The translations under genes and the position numbers were made by a program. The notes under the pieces were generated by a model. The model did not search any database and was not told the DNA's origin. It saw only the letters and a program-made list of their open reading frames with translations. Shown one piece after another: positions 42,917-51,554 of a DNA stretch of 64,000 nucleotides (its first letter is position 1; each line of letters starts with the position of its first letter). The DNA comes from Mesorhizobium jarvisii (lineage in GTDB: Bacteria; Pseudomonadota; Alphaproteobacteria; Rhizobiales; Rhizobiaceae). The stretch covers positions 34,650-98,649 of the forward strand of contig NZ_QZXA01000017.1 in the NCBI RefSeq assembly GCF_003601985.1, read 5' to 3'.

Positions 42917-44905
42917 ATGACCGCATCGCCATCCCCCCGCCCCGCCACGAAGGAAAAGCCGAAACTCGCCTTCCGGCCGCTGCCGGTGCCGCAGGTCGAT
43001 GTGCACGGCTTCTGGGGCGACCGCGCCGACGCGGTGGCGACCCGCACCGCCGACATCCTTTACGAGCGCTGCGTCGAGGCGCGCATGCTGGAGCAGATCG
43101 ATCCGGACCGCCCCTCGCCCGGCATCGTCATCCCCTTCCACTCGCCTTCGCCCGATGAAGCGGACCGCCAGGGCGCCGAATTCACCGGCTCGACGGTGAC
43201 GACGCAGATGTTCTGGGATTCCGATCTCGGCAAGACGATCGAGACCGCAGCCTATTCGCTCTACCGGCGCAAGAACCCCGAACTGGAGAAGAAGATCGAC
43301 GCCGTCATCGACATGTACGGCAAATTGCAGCAGGAGGACGGCTATCTCTCCAGCTGGTACCAGCGCATCCAGCCCGGCAAGCGCTGGACCAACCTGCGCG
43401 ACTGCCACGAGCTCTATTGCGCCGGCCACCTGATCGAAGGCGCGGTCGCCTACTACCAGGCGACGGGCAAGCGCAAGCTGCTCGACATTATGTGCCGCTA
43501 CGCCGACCACATCGCCTCGGTGCTCGGGCCTGAGCCCGGCAAAAAGAAGGGCTATTGCGGCCATGAGGAGATCGAGCTGGCGCTGGTCAAGCTGGCGCGG
43601 GTGACGGGCGAGCAGAAATACATGGATCTGGCGAAGTACTTCATCGACCAGCGTGGCCAACGGCCGCATTATTTCGACGAGGAAGCGCGCGCCCGTGGCG
43701 CCGACCCCAAGGCCTATCATTTCAAGACCTATGAATACAGCCAGTCGCACAGACCGGTCCGCGAACAGGACAAGGTCGTCGGCCATGCGGTGCGGGCCAT
43801 GTACCTCTATTCGGGCATGGCCGACATCGCGACCGAATATGGCGACGATAGCCTGCGCGTCGCGCTCGACCGGCTGTGGGACGACCTCACCACGAAAAAC
43901 CTCTACATCACCGGCGGGCTCGGCCCGTCGGCGCACAATGAGGGCTTCACCAGCGACTACGACCTGCCCAATGAGAGCGCCTATGCCGAGACCTGCGCGG
44001 CGGTAGGCCTCGTGTTCTGGGCAAGCCGCATGCTCGGCATGGGGCCGAACGCCCGCTACGCCGACATGATGGAGCGCGCGCTCTACAATGGCTCGATCTC
44101 CGGCCTGTCGCTCGACGGCTCGCTATTCTTCTACGAGAACCCGCTGGAAAGCCGGGGCCGGCACAACAGGTGGAAATGGCACCGCTGCCCCTGCTGCCCG
44201 CCCAATGTCGGGCGCATGGTCGCCTCGATCGGCAGCTATTTCTACAGCCTGGCGGACGATGCGCTGGCCGTGCATCTCTACGGCGACTCCACCGCCCGCT
44301 TCGACATTGCGGGTACGCCGGTGCAGCTCACGCAGGCGAGCCGCTATCCCTGGGACGGCGCGGTCGAGATCACGGTCGAACCGCAAGCGCCCTTGGAGTT
44401 CACGCTGCATCTGCGCATCCCGGCATGGAGCAGCAGCGCGACGCTTGAGATCAATGGCGAGGCGGTCGACCTCGAAGACATGACCAGCGACGGCTATGCC
44501 GCGATCCGGCGCAGTTGGAAAAAGGGCGACCGCGTCCGGCTCGACCTCGAAATGCCGATCGAGCGGCTCTACGCCAATCCGGAGGTCCGGCAGGATGCCG
44601 GCCGCGTCGCGCTGTCGCGCGGGCCGCTGATCTACTGCGTCGAGGCATCGGACAATGACAGCCGGCTGCATCGCCTGACCCTGCCGCGCACGGCAGGCAT
44701 CGAGGCGCATGAAGCGCCCGAACTGCTGGGCGGCGTGGTGACGCTTTCAGCCACGGCGCGGGCCGATGCCGGCGACGGCTGGCAGGACGGGCTCTACCGA
44801 CGTGAGCCGCCGGCCAGCGTCGAGACGCGCCTGACCGCCATCCCCTATTACGCCTGGGACAATCGCGAGCCCGGCGAGATGCTGGTGTGGCTGCGGGACG
44901 GCTGA
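42917..44905 (+). CDS. Beta-L-arabinofuranosidase (GH127, DUF1680)
   Basis: A 662-residue cytosolic glycosidase. GH127 hallmarks are DVHGFWGDRADAVATRTADIL near the start, the catalytic/zinc residues Glu and Cys in ESAYAETCAAVG, and the Cys pair in HRCPCCPPNVGR. The Cys pair corresponds to the nucleophile and zinc ligands of HypBA1. A barrel domain is followed by beta-sandwiches. It releases L-arabinofuranose from oligosaccharides. There is no signal peptide, so it acts on imported sugars, consistent with the adjacent importer. Confidence 0.93.
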   Translation: MTASPSPRPATKEKPKLAFRPLPVPQVDVHGFWGDRADAVATRTADILYERCVEARMLEQIDPDRPSPGIVIPFHSPSPDEADRQGAEFTGSTVTTQMFWDSDLGKTIETAAYSLYRRKNPELEKKIDAVIDMYGKLQQEDGYLSSWYQRIQPGKRWTNLRDCHELYCAGHLIEGAVAYYQATGKRKLLDIMCRYADHIASVLGPEPGKKKGYCGHEEIELALVKLARVTGEQKYMDLAKYFIDQRGQRPHYFDEEARARGADPKAYHFKTYEYSQSHRPVREQDKVVGHAVRAMYLYSGMADIATEYGDDSLRVALDRLWDDLTTKNLYITGGLGPSAHNEGFTSDYDLPNESAYAETCAAVGLVFWASRMLGMGPNARYADMMERALYNGSISGLSLDGSLFFYENPLESRGRHNRWKWHRCPCCPPNVGRMVASIGSYFYSLADDALAVHLYGDSTARFDIAGTPVQLTQASRYPWDGAVEITVEPQAPLEFTLHLRIPAWSSSATLEINGEAVDLEDMTSDGYAAIRRSWKKGDRVRLDLEMPIERLYANPEVRQDAGRVALSRGPLIYCVEASDNDSRLHRLTLPRTAGIEAHEAPELLGGVVTLSATARADAGDGWQDGLYRREPPASVETRLTAIPYYAWDNREPGEMLVWLRDG

Positions 44906-44907
44906 GG

Positions 44908-44964
44908 CTCTTGTTTTGATGCAATTCCGGACGGAAAACCGCTTCACACTTTTCCTGGAATTGC
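44908..44964. repeat. GCAATTCC...GGAATTGC palindromic repeat, copy 2 (inverted)
   Basis: GCAATTCC (44921-44928) and GGAATTGC (44957-44964) bound the element. The reverse complement starts GCAATTCCAGGAAAAGTGTG, shared with 4846-4864. It lies between convergent stop codons of the GH127 and acyltransferase genes and may terminate both. Confidence 0.8.
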
Positions 44965-44974
44965 TCAGGCTCGG

Positions 44975-46069
44975 CTATGTCCGGCTTGATTGAGCGGCGG
45001 CAGCAGGCAGCGCCGCGCTCGGTGCCGCCAGCGGCGCGCTGTTGTCGATATGCGCCCAGGCCGGCCGCTCGAACAGGAACATGCCGAAGCCGACGCGCTG
45101 GATGATGAGATAGAGTACGACGGGGCTGATGATCGAGACCAGCAGTACCGCCAGGCTGAGCATGCCGGTGTCGGTCAGCAGGCCGCTTGCCAGTGCGGCG
45201 CCGCGGAAGAGCGACATCGGAATGGTGAAGGCGACATAGACGACCAGCGAATGTTCGCCGAGCCAGCGCAGCCATTCCATCGAGGCGAATTGCGACAGCA
45301 AGCCGCCAAGCACGCACAGCGCCACCGCACCGGCGACGGCCAGAGTAAGATGCAGCGGCGGCCACGCCGCCAGCCCCATCTGCATGCCGACCGGTTGCAT
45401 GGCATAGCCCGGCGAATAGACGAGCAGGCCGTTGACGACAGCCCACAAGAGCAGACCGGCGACGGCCAGCATCGGGCGGGGCTGTGTCCATTCGACGAGC
45501 CGGAACACCAGCGGCGCCATGACGAAGCCGACATAGAAGAACACGAAATAGGCCGCGAACTGTTCGACCGCATAGCTGTCCGGATGCGGAGCCCACATCT
45601 GCAATGCGGCAGCACACGGGATGACAATCCAGGCGGGCACGCCGAACTGCCGCAAGAGCTTGGCCACAAGGCCGAACACCGCCAGCATGTAGATGAACCA
45701 CAGCACGCCATAGGGCTGGACGACGGCCATTGCCAGATCGTGCAGCATGCCTGCGGGATCGCGGCTGAAGATGCCGATCTTGAGCCCGATCGAGATGATC
45801 GCCCACAGCACGTAGAAATAGAGATAGTGGACGACGCGCCGGTCGATGTAGCGCCGCCACGGCCGGTCGATCACCTGCGACAGGAACAGGCCGGAGATCA
45901 GGAAGAATTCCGGCATGCGGAACGGCGTCGCGAAGCCGATGACATAGTGCAGGAAGCCGACGCCGCCCGTGTACTCGCCTGTGTTGTAGGCCGCGTACAT
46001 CATGACCACGAGGATGATCGAGAGGCCTTTGGCCGTGTCCACCCACGGCATGCGCATCGGGCTGTTCAT
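44975..46069 (-). CDS. Acyltransferase family 3 membrane protein
   Basis: About 364 residues with ten or so membrane helices. The start RMPWVDTAKGLSIILVVMMYAAYNTG and EFFLISGLFLSQVIDRPWRRYIDRRVVHYLYFYVLW match the acyltransferase_3/OatA-OpgC family. Its first-helix His (normally HxxxxF) is replaced by Tyr/Asn here (VVMMYAAYNTG), so catalysis is uncertain. It would transfer acyl or succinyl groups to exported glycans. I prefer ATG 46069; ATG 46111 is an alternative. Confidence 0.82.
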   Translation of the reverse strand: MNSPMRMPWVDTAKGLSIILVVMMYAAYNTGEYTGGVGFLHYVIGFATPFRMPEFFLISGLFLSQVIDRPWRRYIDRRVVHYLYFYVLWAIISIGLKIGIFSRDPAGMLHDLAMAVVQPYGVLWFIYMLAVFGLVAKLLRQFGVPAWIVIPCAAALQMWAPHPDSYAVEQFAAYFVFFYVGFVMAPLVFRLVEWTQPRPMLAVAGLLLWAVVNGLLVYSPGYAMQPVGMQMGLAAWPPLHLTLAVAGAVALCVLGGLLSQFASMEWLRWLGEHSLVVYVAFTIPMSLFRGAALASGLLTDTGMLSLAVLLVSIISPVVLYLIIQRVGFGMFLFERPAWAHIDNSAPLAAPSAALPAAAAQSSRT

Positions 46070-46457
46070 GGCAAATCCATCCGGGGGCCGGCCAAGGCGG
46101 CCAGCCATCATCCGGCGCTATCTAGCACCGTCAAGCTTCCCAGATCGTAAACACGGCTGGTTTGCGGTGTGCGAGGCGATATCAGCAGCTGCCTTCCGGC
46201 AGATCCCATGGTCGCGTGGGCGTCGAAATCGCCACAACTTCCAACGCCGGCGCTGCCCCTCACCTGCCTGCCGGCATCCTCTCCCCGTAAACGGGGCGAG
46301 GGACGCTGTTGTGGCCGATTTCGCCAATCGCCAGCGTTGCAGAAAATGCGCCGGCGTTGCGGCCAGGCCCTCTCGCCCCGTTTACGGGGAGAGATGTCTG
46401 GCAGGACAGTGAGGGGCAGCGCTAACGTCGACCGTAGGATAACTGCCAATGACGCAG
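46070..46457. other. Intergenic region with long palindrome
   Basis: These 388 bases hold the inverted-repeat element at 46250-46422. The part 46070-46249 shows no gene and should contain the promoter of the acyltransferase gene. I see no tRNA or transposase. Confidence 0.5.
46250..46422. repeat. 173-bp inverted-repeat (MITE-like) element
   Basis: The ends GCGCTGCCCCTCAC (46250-46263) and GTGAGGGGCAGCGC (46409-46422) are perfect 14-bp inverted repeats. Inside, CTCTCCCCGTAAACGGGGCGAGG is mirrored by CCTCTCGCCCCGTTTACGGGGAGAG. The end motif GAGGGGCAGCGC recurs at 25932. There is no coding capacity. Confidence 0.85.
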
Positions 46458-46849
46458 TTACTTTCGAGCCTTGGAAGTATTCAGCGCCACGGCGGCCCGC
46501 ACGAGCGCCTTCAACGCCTCTTCATTGACCTCCTCACCCTTCTGAAAATCGATGGCCCGCCGCGTATTGCCGTCGAGGCTGGAGTTGAACAGGCGCGCGG
46601 GATCGGGCAGCGCAGCACCCTTGGCGAAGGTCAGCTTGACGATGCTCTTGTAGGTCTCGCCGGTGCAGATCATGCCGTCATGCTCCCAGACGGGAACCCC
46701 GCGCCATTTCCAGGTCTCGATCACATCGGGATCGGCCTGATGGATGAGTGCGCGCAGCCGGGCCAGCATGTCGCCGCGCCAGTCGCCGAGTTCCTGATCC
46801 TGCCGTCGATCAGTTCGGAGGCAGTTTTGCTCTCCTGCGATCCGGTCAT
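46458..46849 (-). pseudogene. DUF1801 family protein, frameshifted near the N-terminus
   Basis: From ATG 46849, preceded by GGAGAAACAGC, the reading is MTGSQESKTASELIDGRI, then the frame breaks. In the next frame the expected continuation GDMLARLRALIHQADPDVIETWKWRGVPVWEHDGMICTGETYKSIVKLTF runs intact to the stop. Restoring one C (GGATC[C]AGGAACTCGGCGACTGG, near 46798) joins both parts as ...DGRIQELGDWRGDMLARLRALI, the family pattern. It is either a genuine pseudogene or a sequencing error. An internal ATG at 46769 could yield 103 residues. Confidence 0.75.
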
Positions 46850-46883
46850 GCTGTTTCTCCTCAAACCATGAACAATAGCGCGC

Positions 46884-47312
46884 TCACATGCGCTCGCCAG
46901 GCAATTGGCTGGCCTGCTTCACCCAGGCGCTGAATTGCGCCTCGTCGAACGCGTCGTCCTCGTGGATGTCGAGGTAGCGCGTGTCCCGGCTCCGGGATTC
47001 GCCCGGCGGCACCGGATCCAGCGACAGGCCGCGAAAGAAGGCCACCTTGATGTATCTGGTGAAGCAATGGAAGCTGACGAACCAGCCTTCGCCTTCGACG
47101 CCGTAGAAAGGCGAATTCCATTTGACCGCCTTATGCACGCCGGGCACGGCGCGCTCGATGAGCGCATCGAGCCGCCCGCCCATCTCGCGCTTCCAGCCCG
47201 GCATGGCCGCGATATAGGCCCGCACGGGAGCATCGCCGTAGCCCTTGGCGATCTGCGGATTGCCGCCCGAAAGCAGCTTCGGCTCAGCCTTGGCGGCCGT
47301 CGACTTGGCCAT
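46884..47312 (-). CDS. DUF1801 family protein
   Basis: A 142-residue protein: MAKSTAAKAEPKLLSGGNPQIAKGYGDAPVRAYIAAMPGWKREMGGRLDALIERAVPGVHKAVKWNSPFYGVEGEGWFVSFHCFTRYIKVAFFRG. This is the YdhG/YjbR-like DUF1801 fold (KWNSPFYG motif). Function unknown. It lies in the minus-strand operon between a small membrane protein and the frameshifted paralogous family member, 34 bases apart. Confidence 0.9.
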   Translation of the reverse strand: MAKSTAAKAEPKLLSGGNPQIAKGYGDAPVRAYIAAMPGWKREMGGRLDALIERAVPGVHKAVKWNSPFYGVEGEGWFVSFHCFTRYIKVAFFRGLSLDPVPPGESRSRDTRYLDIHEDDAFDEAQFSAWVKQASQLPGERM

Positions 47313-47322
47313 GCGCTTCCTC

Positions 47323-47544
47323 CTATCCGTTGGCCCGCTGTGCGCTGCGTCCTTTCGCGACATAGGGCAGCACGAACATATAGAGGCCGCTGAACAGCAT
47401 AAGGAAGAGCGGCGGCAGTGGCGAATAGACCACCCAGGCGGGCGGCTGTCCAAACGCCATGGTGACGAAATTGGCGACGACGGTCGCCGTGAAGATGATC
47501 GACAGCCAGCGATGCGCCTGCCTGATCCATTTGCTCCAGTCCAA
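47323..47544 (-). CDS. Small two-helix membrane protein
   Basis: A 73-residue product from a TTG start placed 5 bases after GGGAGG: DWSKWIRQAHRWLSIIFTATVVANFVTMAFGQPPAWVVYSPLPPLFLMLFSGLYMFVLPYVAKGRSAQRANG. It has two membrane helices and resembles the WxxxxHRWLS starts of PepSY-type membrane proteins. It is 10 bases upstream of the DUF1801 gene. The ATG of the longer frame (47628) lies inside the VOC gene and is rejected. Confidence 0.72.
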   Translation of the reverse strand: MDWSKWIRQAHRWLSIIFTATVVANFVTMAFGQPPAWVVYSPLPPLFLMLFSGLYMFVLPYVAKGRSAQRANG

Positions 47545-47581
47545 TTTTACCTCCCGTGAAAATGTGTGAAAACCGGGCGCG

Positions 47582-47974
47582 CTACCAGCGCGCCAGCTGC
47601 GTGATCTGGATGAGATTGCCGCAGCCATCGTTGAGCTTGGCGATGGTCGAGCCGGTCACCTCGGTCGGCGCCATGGCGAAATTGCCGCCGCGCGCCTTGA
47701 TGCGCTCATGATCGCCCTTGATGTCGTCGGTGAAGAACATCACCGCCGGCTGACCCTGCTCGAACATCGCGTGCTGGTAGGCCTTGGCCGCCGGTTTGTC
47801 GTTGAGCGCCAGCTGCAGCTCTGTGCCCTCGGGCTCGTCCGGCGAGGCGACCGTCAGCCAGCGGAACGGCCCATTGCTGAAATCGGCCTTCTTGGTCAGG
47901 CCGAGCACGCCGGTGTAGAAGGCAAGCGCCTTTTCCTGGTCGTCGACATAGATGCTGGTCAGTTTGATCTTCAT
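47582..47974 (-). CDS. VOC family protein
   Basis: A 130-residue protein: MKIKLTSIYVDDQEKALAFYTGVLGLTKKADFSNGPFRWLTVASPDEPEGTELQLA ... VMFFTDDIKGDHERIKARGGNFAMAPTEVTGSTIAKLNDGCGNLIQI. It is the glyoxalase-like fold common beside ArsR-SRPBCC pairs. Metal-dependent chemistry unknown. It is a member of the ArsR operon, 78 bases behind the SRPBCC gene. Confidence 0.93.
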   Translation of the reverse strand: MKIKLTSIYVDDQEKALAFYTGVLGLTKKADFSNGPFRWLTVASPDEPEGTELQLALNDKPAAKAYQHAMFEQGQPAVMFFTDDIKGDHERIKARGGNFAMAPTEVTGSTIAKLNDGCGNLIQITQLARW

Positions 47975-48052
47975 CGTCTTTCTCCATAGGTTTTGCTGGC
48001 GGTGGGCCGCCCGGTGAAGTCAGCTTCGGTTTTTCAAATCGGCCGGTGGATT

Positions 48053-48484
48053 TCAGTCCGTCCGGTCGAGAAGCTGCTCCAGCTTCTCGAAGAATCGCGG
48101 CCAACCCATCTTGGCGCCGCCATAGGCGCGCCGCTGCTCGGGCCGGAAGCCGGATTGCTCCATGCGCAGATGCGTTCCGGTTGGCGTCGGGGTGAGCGTG
48201 AAGGTCACCACGCTCCTGAGATCGAACGCCGGATCCTGGTGCGCAAGGTTCCAGGTGTAGGACAGCGTCTTGTTCGGCTCGACCGCCAGCACCTCGCAGT
48301 CGAGCACGCCGCCCCAATCGGCGCTGATGTTGAAGCGGTGGCCGACAGCGGGCTTGAAATCGTTCTTCATCAGCCACTCCTCGATCAGATGCGGTTGCGT
48401 CAGCGCGCGCCAGAGTTTTTCCGGCGGATGGGAAATCTGCCGCTCGACGACGACAGTGCGGTTTTCAGTGGCACTATCGTTCAC
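48053..48484 (-). CDS. SRPBCC (AHSA1/START-like) family protein
   Basis: A 143-residue protein: RTVVVERQISHPPEKLWRALTQPHLIEEWLMKNDFKPAVGHRFNISADWGGVLDCEVLAVEPNKTLSYTWNL ... WPRFFEKLEQLLD. This is the AHSA1-type helix-grip fold with a hydrophobic cavity. Overlap of its ATG with the ArsR stop (ATGA) shows coupling. Such ArsR-SRPBCC pairs are widespread in rhizobia; the ligand is unknown. Confidence 0.94.
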   Translation of the reverse strand: MNDSATENRTVVVERQISHPPEKLWRALTQPHLIEEWLMKNDFKPAVGHRFNISADWGGVLDCEVLAVEPNKTLSYTWNLAHQDPAFDLRSVVTFTLTPTPTGTHLRMEQSGFRPEQRRAYGGAKMGWPRFFEKLEQLLDRTD

Positions 48485-48804
48485 TGGTCCATCCTTTTGA
48501 GCAAATCCTCGAGATCATCGAACCGAGCCTCCCAAAACCCGGCCATCTCGCGTGTCCAGTCCATCAGCGGCGCCAGCGCGCCAAGCTGCGCGCTGTAATG
48601 CGTCTGGCGACCCTCGTGGCGGTCGCGCACCAGCCCAGCCTGCTTGAGCACGCCCAGATGCTTCGACACGGCCGGCTGCGAGACGCCGGACTGGCTCGTC
48701 AGCGCTCCCACCGTCTGCTCGCCCTGGCGGCACAGCCGTTCGAAGATCGCCCGCCTGGTCGGGTCGGCGAGCGTCCTGAAGAGCATGTCATGGGTATCCG
48801 GCAT
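48481..48804 (-). CDS. ArsR family transcriptional regulator
   Basis: A 107-residue winged HTH: LFRTLADPTRRAIFERLCRQGEQTVGALTSQSGVSQPAVSKHLGVLKQAGLVRDRHEGRQTHYSAQLGALAPLMDW. Metal-binding cysteines of ArsR/SmtB are lacking, so it belongs to the non-metal group paired with SRPBCC proteins. It is first in the operon running to 46458 and probably autoregulates from the short gap to the divergent gene at 48920. Confidence 0.95.
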   Translation of the reverse strand: MPDTHDMLFRTLADPTRRAIFERLCRQGEQTVGALTSQSGVSQPAVSKHLGVLKQAGLVRDRHEGRQTHYSAQLGALAPLMDWTREMAGFWEARFDDLEDLLKRMDQ

Positions 48805-48919
48805 GTCAGATCGATAACCCGTTGGCTATTGGTTGACGTATAACCGCAGGGATATATGTTCGTCAAGTGCAAGATTGGACTGGCACAAGACTGGACTGAG
48901 CAGAAGATGGAGCACCCTG

Positions 48920-49783
48920 ATGATCCTCGTCACCGGAGCCGCCGGCCATGTCGGACGCGCGGTCGTCTCGAGGCTGGTGTCATCAGGCCACGAGGTGGCC
49001 GCGCTGGTCCGCAAGCCTGAGGCCGCGCAAGGGCGCCTGCCCCGGGAAACAGCGCTGCGCGTCGGCGACTATGAGGATGCCTCGGCGCTGAAGACAGCCT
49101 TCACCGGCATCGACGAGCTGGTCCTGATTTCAAGCGATGGCGCTGCGGAGGCGGTCATGTGCCATCACGCCAACGCCATCGCGGCCGCAGCGGCCGCCAG
49201 TGTCCGCCACATCACCTTCACCAGCATCGTCGATATCGGTGAATCCTCGCCCTTCTACTACGCGCCCGCCTACAGCGACGCGGAGCGCCGGCTGGCCAAC
49301 TGCGGCGTGCCCTCGACTATCCTGCGCTGCGGCCTCTACAGCGATTTCATTCTCGACACCTGGCTTGCGCCCGTCTCGGGGGAATTGGTGCTGCCTGCCG
49401 GACAGGGGCTGGTCGCGCCGGTTTCGCGCGACGACGTGGCGGCGGCCGTCGCCGCTGTGGCGGCAAAGACCGACACATCCCGCACCCTCTACACAATCAC
49501 CGGAGACCGGGCGCTGGGCTTCGACGCGATCGCTGCCTTCTATGCCGAGGCGACAGCACGGCCCCTGCGCTATCGTCCCTGCGCCCTCAGCGACTATCTG
49601 GCTTCGGCGTCGGCGCGCCTCGACACTCCCTGGCCACAGGCTTTCGCCACACTATGCGCCTCGATCGCCGAGGGCCCTTACACCTCGACCTCCAGCGATT
49701 TCACCACGCTTACGGGTAAGCCGCCGGAAAGCTTTCGGGATTTCCTGGTTCGCACGGTCCCCGGTAGACCCGCGAACGGCTAG
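48920..49783 (+). CDS. NmrA/SDR-like NAD(P)-binding protein (quinone oxidoreductase QOR2-like)
   Basis: A 287-residue atypical SDR: MILVTGAAGHVGRAVVSRLVSSGHEVAALVRKPEAAQGRLP, TAFTGIDELVLISSDG, HITFTSIVDIGESSPFYYAPAYSDAERRLANCGVPSTILRCGLYSDFI. No YxxxK is placed canonically, as is usual in the NmrA group, which includes QOR2-type quinone reductases and NADP sensors. The ATG at 48920 gives the motif at the N-terminus. It is divergent from ArsR across 115 bases. Confidence 0.88.
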   Translation: MILVTGAAGHVGRAVVSRLVSSGHEVAALVRKPEAAQGRLPRETALRVGDYEDASALKTAFTGIDELVLISSDGAAEAVMCHHANAIAAAAAASVRHITFTSIVDIGESSPFYYAPAYSDAERRLANCGVPSTILRCGLYSDFILDTWLAPVSGELVLPAGQGLVAPVSRDDVAAAVAAVAAKTDTSRTLYTITGDRALGFDAIAAFYAEATARPLRYRPCALSDYLASASARLDTPWPQAFATLCASIAEGPYTSTSSDFTTLTGKPPESFRDFLVRTVPGRPANG

Positions 49784-50511
49784 ACAGCCGCATGGTCGCG
49801 CCCAATCTCCTGCGCCACCAGTTCCTGCAACTGCCACAGATTGCGGTCGCGTATGCCGCAGGCGTCGAGGTGGCGGATCGTCTCGAACAGATATTGCGCG
49901 CCCGAGCCCCAATGGCCGACGGCCTTGGCCAAAGTCGCCGCGACCGCGGACTTGTCGAGCTTGCCGGCATAGCGCGGATTGGCGGGATCGACGACGAAGC
50001 CGAGCGCCTGGCCCACCCCGCTCTCGGTCCTGACTTGCAGCCAGCGCGGCACGTTGACGGTGGGCAGGATGGTCATCTCGCGGCGCAGCAACGCTTCGAG
50101 ATTGGCGGCAACCGGCTCGGCGATTTCGAACACCATGCCCTGGCATTGGCCCCCGCGGTCGAGCGCCATCATCAGGCCGGGCTGTTCGAGCGTGCCGCGA
50201 AAGCGCTGCACCGTGAAGCAGAACGACCGGTGCCAGCCCCGCGCCACCGCGCGTTCGCCACCCCGCACCTCGCCGGCCGGCTTCCACAGCAGCGAGCCAT
50301 AGGCGAACAGCTTCACTGGTCCGGGCGGCGCCGAGGCCAGGATCTCGTCGCGAAACCGCGCGTAGTCGGCGTCCGTCATGTGGACCATGCCGGGCGTCGG
50401 CCCGGCATCCGCGACCACCCGCATGGTCCGCGCCACCAGCGTTTCGGTCAGCGCCATCGGCGCCTTGCGCGGTACGGACTTGCCCGGTGCTGCGGAAATG
50501 GCCTTGCTCAT
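49780..50511 (-). CDS. Gamma-glutamylcyclotransferase (ChaC family)
   Basis: A 243-residue ChaC-like enzyme. The FAYGSLLWKPAGE motif forms the substrate pocket and GTLEQPGLMMALDRGGQCQGMVFEI follows, with the ALGFVVDPANPRYAG segment downstream. ChaC proteins degrade glutathione to 5-oxoproline and Cys-Gly. About 70 N-terminal residues precede the domain, longer than minimal. Its 3' end overlaps the convergent NmrA-like gene by 4 bases. Confidence 0.92.
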   Translation of the reverse strand: MSKAISAAPGKSVPRKAPMALTETLVARTMRVVADAGPTPGMVHMTDADYARFRDEILASAPPGPVKLFAYGSLLWKPAGEVRGGERAVARGWHRSFCFTVQRFRGTLEQPGLMMALDRGGQCQGMVFEIAEPVAANLEALLRREMTILPTVNVPRWLQVRTESGVGQALGFVVDPANPRYAGKLDKSAVAATLAKAVGHWGSGAQYLFETIRHLDACGIRDRNLWQLQELVAQEIGRDHAAV

Positions 50512-50631
50512 TCTTGCGCTCCCAGCCTTGCCGCCATGTTGCCGAAGGCTGGGGGATTCTCAAGGGCGACCGGCGCGAAATCCGCCGGTCAATGCCGGGC
50601 GTGCGCGGCACGCGCGCCCGGCAGGTCTGTT

Positions 50632-51153
50632 CTAGTGCTTGGTGCTCTTGCCGCCGATGGGGACGCGCTTTGCCTTGCTCTGCGCCTTCTCGGACTTCGG
50701 CAAGCTCACGGACAGTACGCCGTTGCGGAAGTCGGCGGCGACCTTGTCCTCCGCGACTTCGAAGCCGATCGGGATGCGACGTTCGAAGCGGCCATAGAAC
50801 CGCTCGGTGAACTGACGCTCCTTGTCGTCGGTCTCGGAGTGTTTTTCGCCGCGCAACGTCAGGACGCCGTCATCGAGCAACACCTCGATGTCCTTCTCCT
50901 CCATGCCGGGTATCTCGGCTGTCACGCGGATCTCCTTGTCCGTTTCGGAGATTTCCACGCTGGGCCAACCGGTGCCGGCCAAAGAGAACCTGCCCATGGA
51001 CGGAAGCCGCGACTCGAAGCCGCGGAACATGTCGTCGACCAGGCGGCTCATCTCGCGATGCAGGCCCATGAACGGGTCCCGATCGCCTTCGCGAAAGAGG
51101 GTCGGAGACTGGCTGGTGTCGCGGCTCCACGGCATGAGATCACGAATGGTCAT
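50632..51153 (-). CDS. Hsp20/alpha-crystallin family small heat-shock protein
   Basis: A 173-residue sHsp: N-terminal RDPFMGLHREMSRLVDDMFRGFESRL, then the alpha-crystallin domain PSVEISETDKEIRVTAEIPGMEEKDIEVLLDDGVLTLRGEKHSETDDKERQFTERFYGRFERRIPIGFEVAEDKVAADFRNGVLSVSLPKSE. A basic tail follows instead of a clear IxI motif (RVPIGGKSTKH). Cytosolic holdase. Start ATG 51153, with GGAG 8 bases before. No ROSE-type thermometer was evident in its leader. Confidence 0.94.
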   Translation of the reverse strand: MTIRDLMPWSRDTSQSPTLFREGDRDPFMGLHREMSRLVDDMFRGFESRLPSMGRFSLAGTGWPSVEISETDKEIRVTAEIPGMEEKDIEVLLDDGVLTLRGEKHSETDDKERQFTERFYGRFERRIPIGFEVAEDKVAADFRNGVLSVSLPKSEKAQSKAKRVPIGGKSTKH

Positions 51154-51554
51154 TGCACTTTCTCCTTCTTGATCCTGTTTCTGGCACGTTTGTATGCTGT
51201 GGCTGCCATGCTCCGGAGGACAACGCGCCGTCTGAAGCCGGCATCGCTCCCCGCCCCATCTGTGCTGCTTTTTTGGCTCTGCTTCTGGTCCGATCCGCTC
51301 AACCTTTGGGAACGCCCTCGCCCGGTCGCGGGTCTCCTGTAACGCTCCGGCACATGATGCCCGAGTTCGACGGTCACAAGACCGCCGCCCATGGAGCTGA
51401 CGCCCGAGTCTGCACCGGCTCATCTGGCGGCGGCATGGTCGATCTGGGGTTCGTTGCGGAGGGGTCAAGACCTGGTAATGCAAAGTGATCGTCGGCGATG
51501 TCGACCGTCATTGCGACTGGTAGAAGGTGCACATCCAGTTGGTCGTCAGCCTCC
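51154..51554. other. Intergenic region upstream of hsp20
   Basis: These 401 bases hold the hsp20 promoter and the 3' side of a LysR gene transcribed the same way. I see no tRNA, repeat family member or convincing small gene; the short frames lack family similarity and ribosome sites. Confidence 0.45.

Noticed and set aside
51154..51290. ROSE-type RNA thermometer in the hsp20 leader
   Set aside because: Looked for the conserved anti-Shine-Dalgarno pairing near the start and did not find it.
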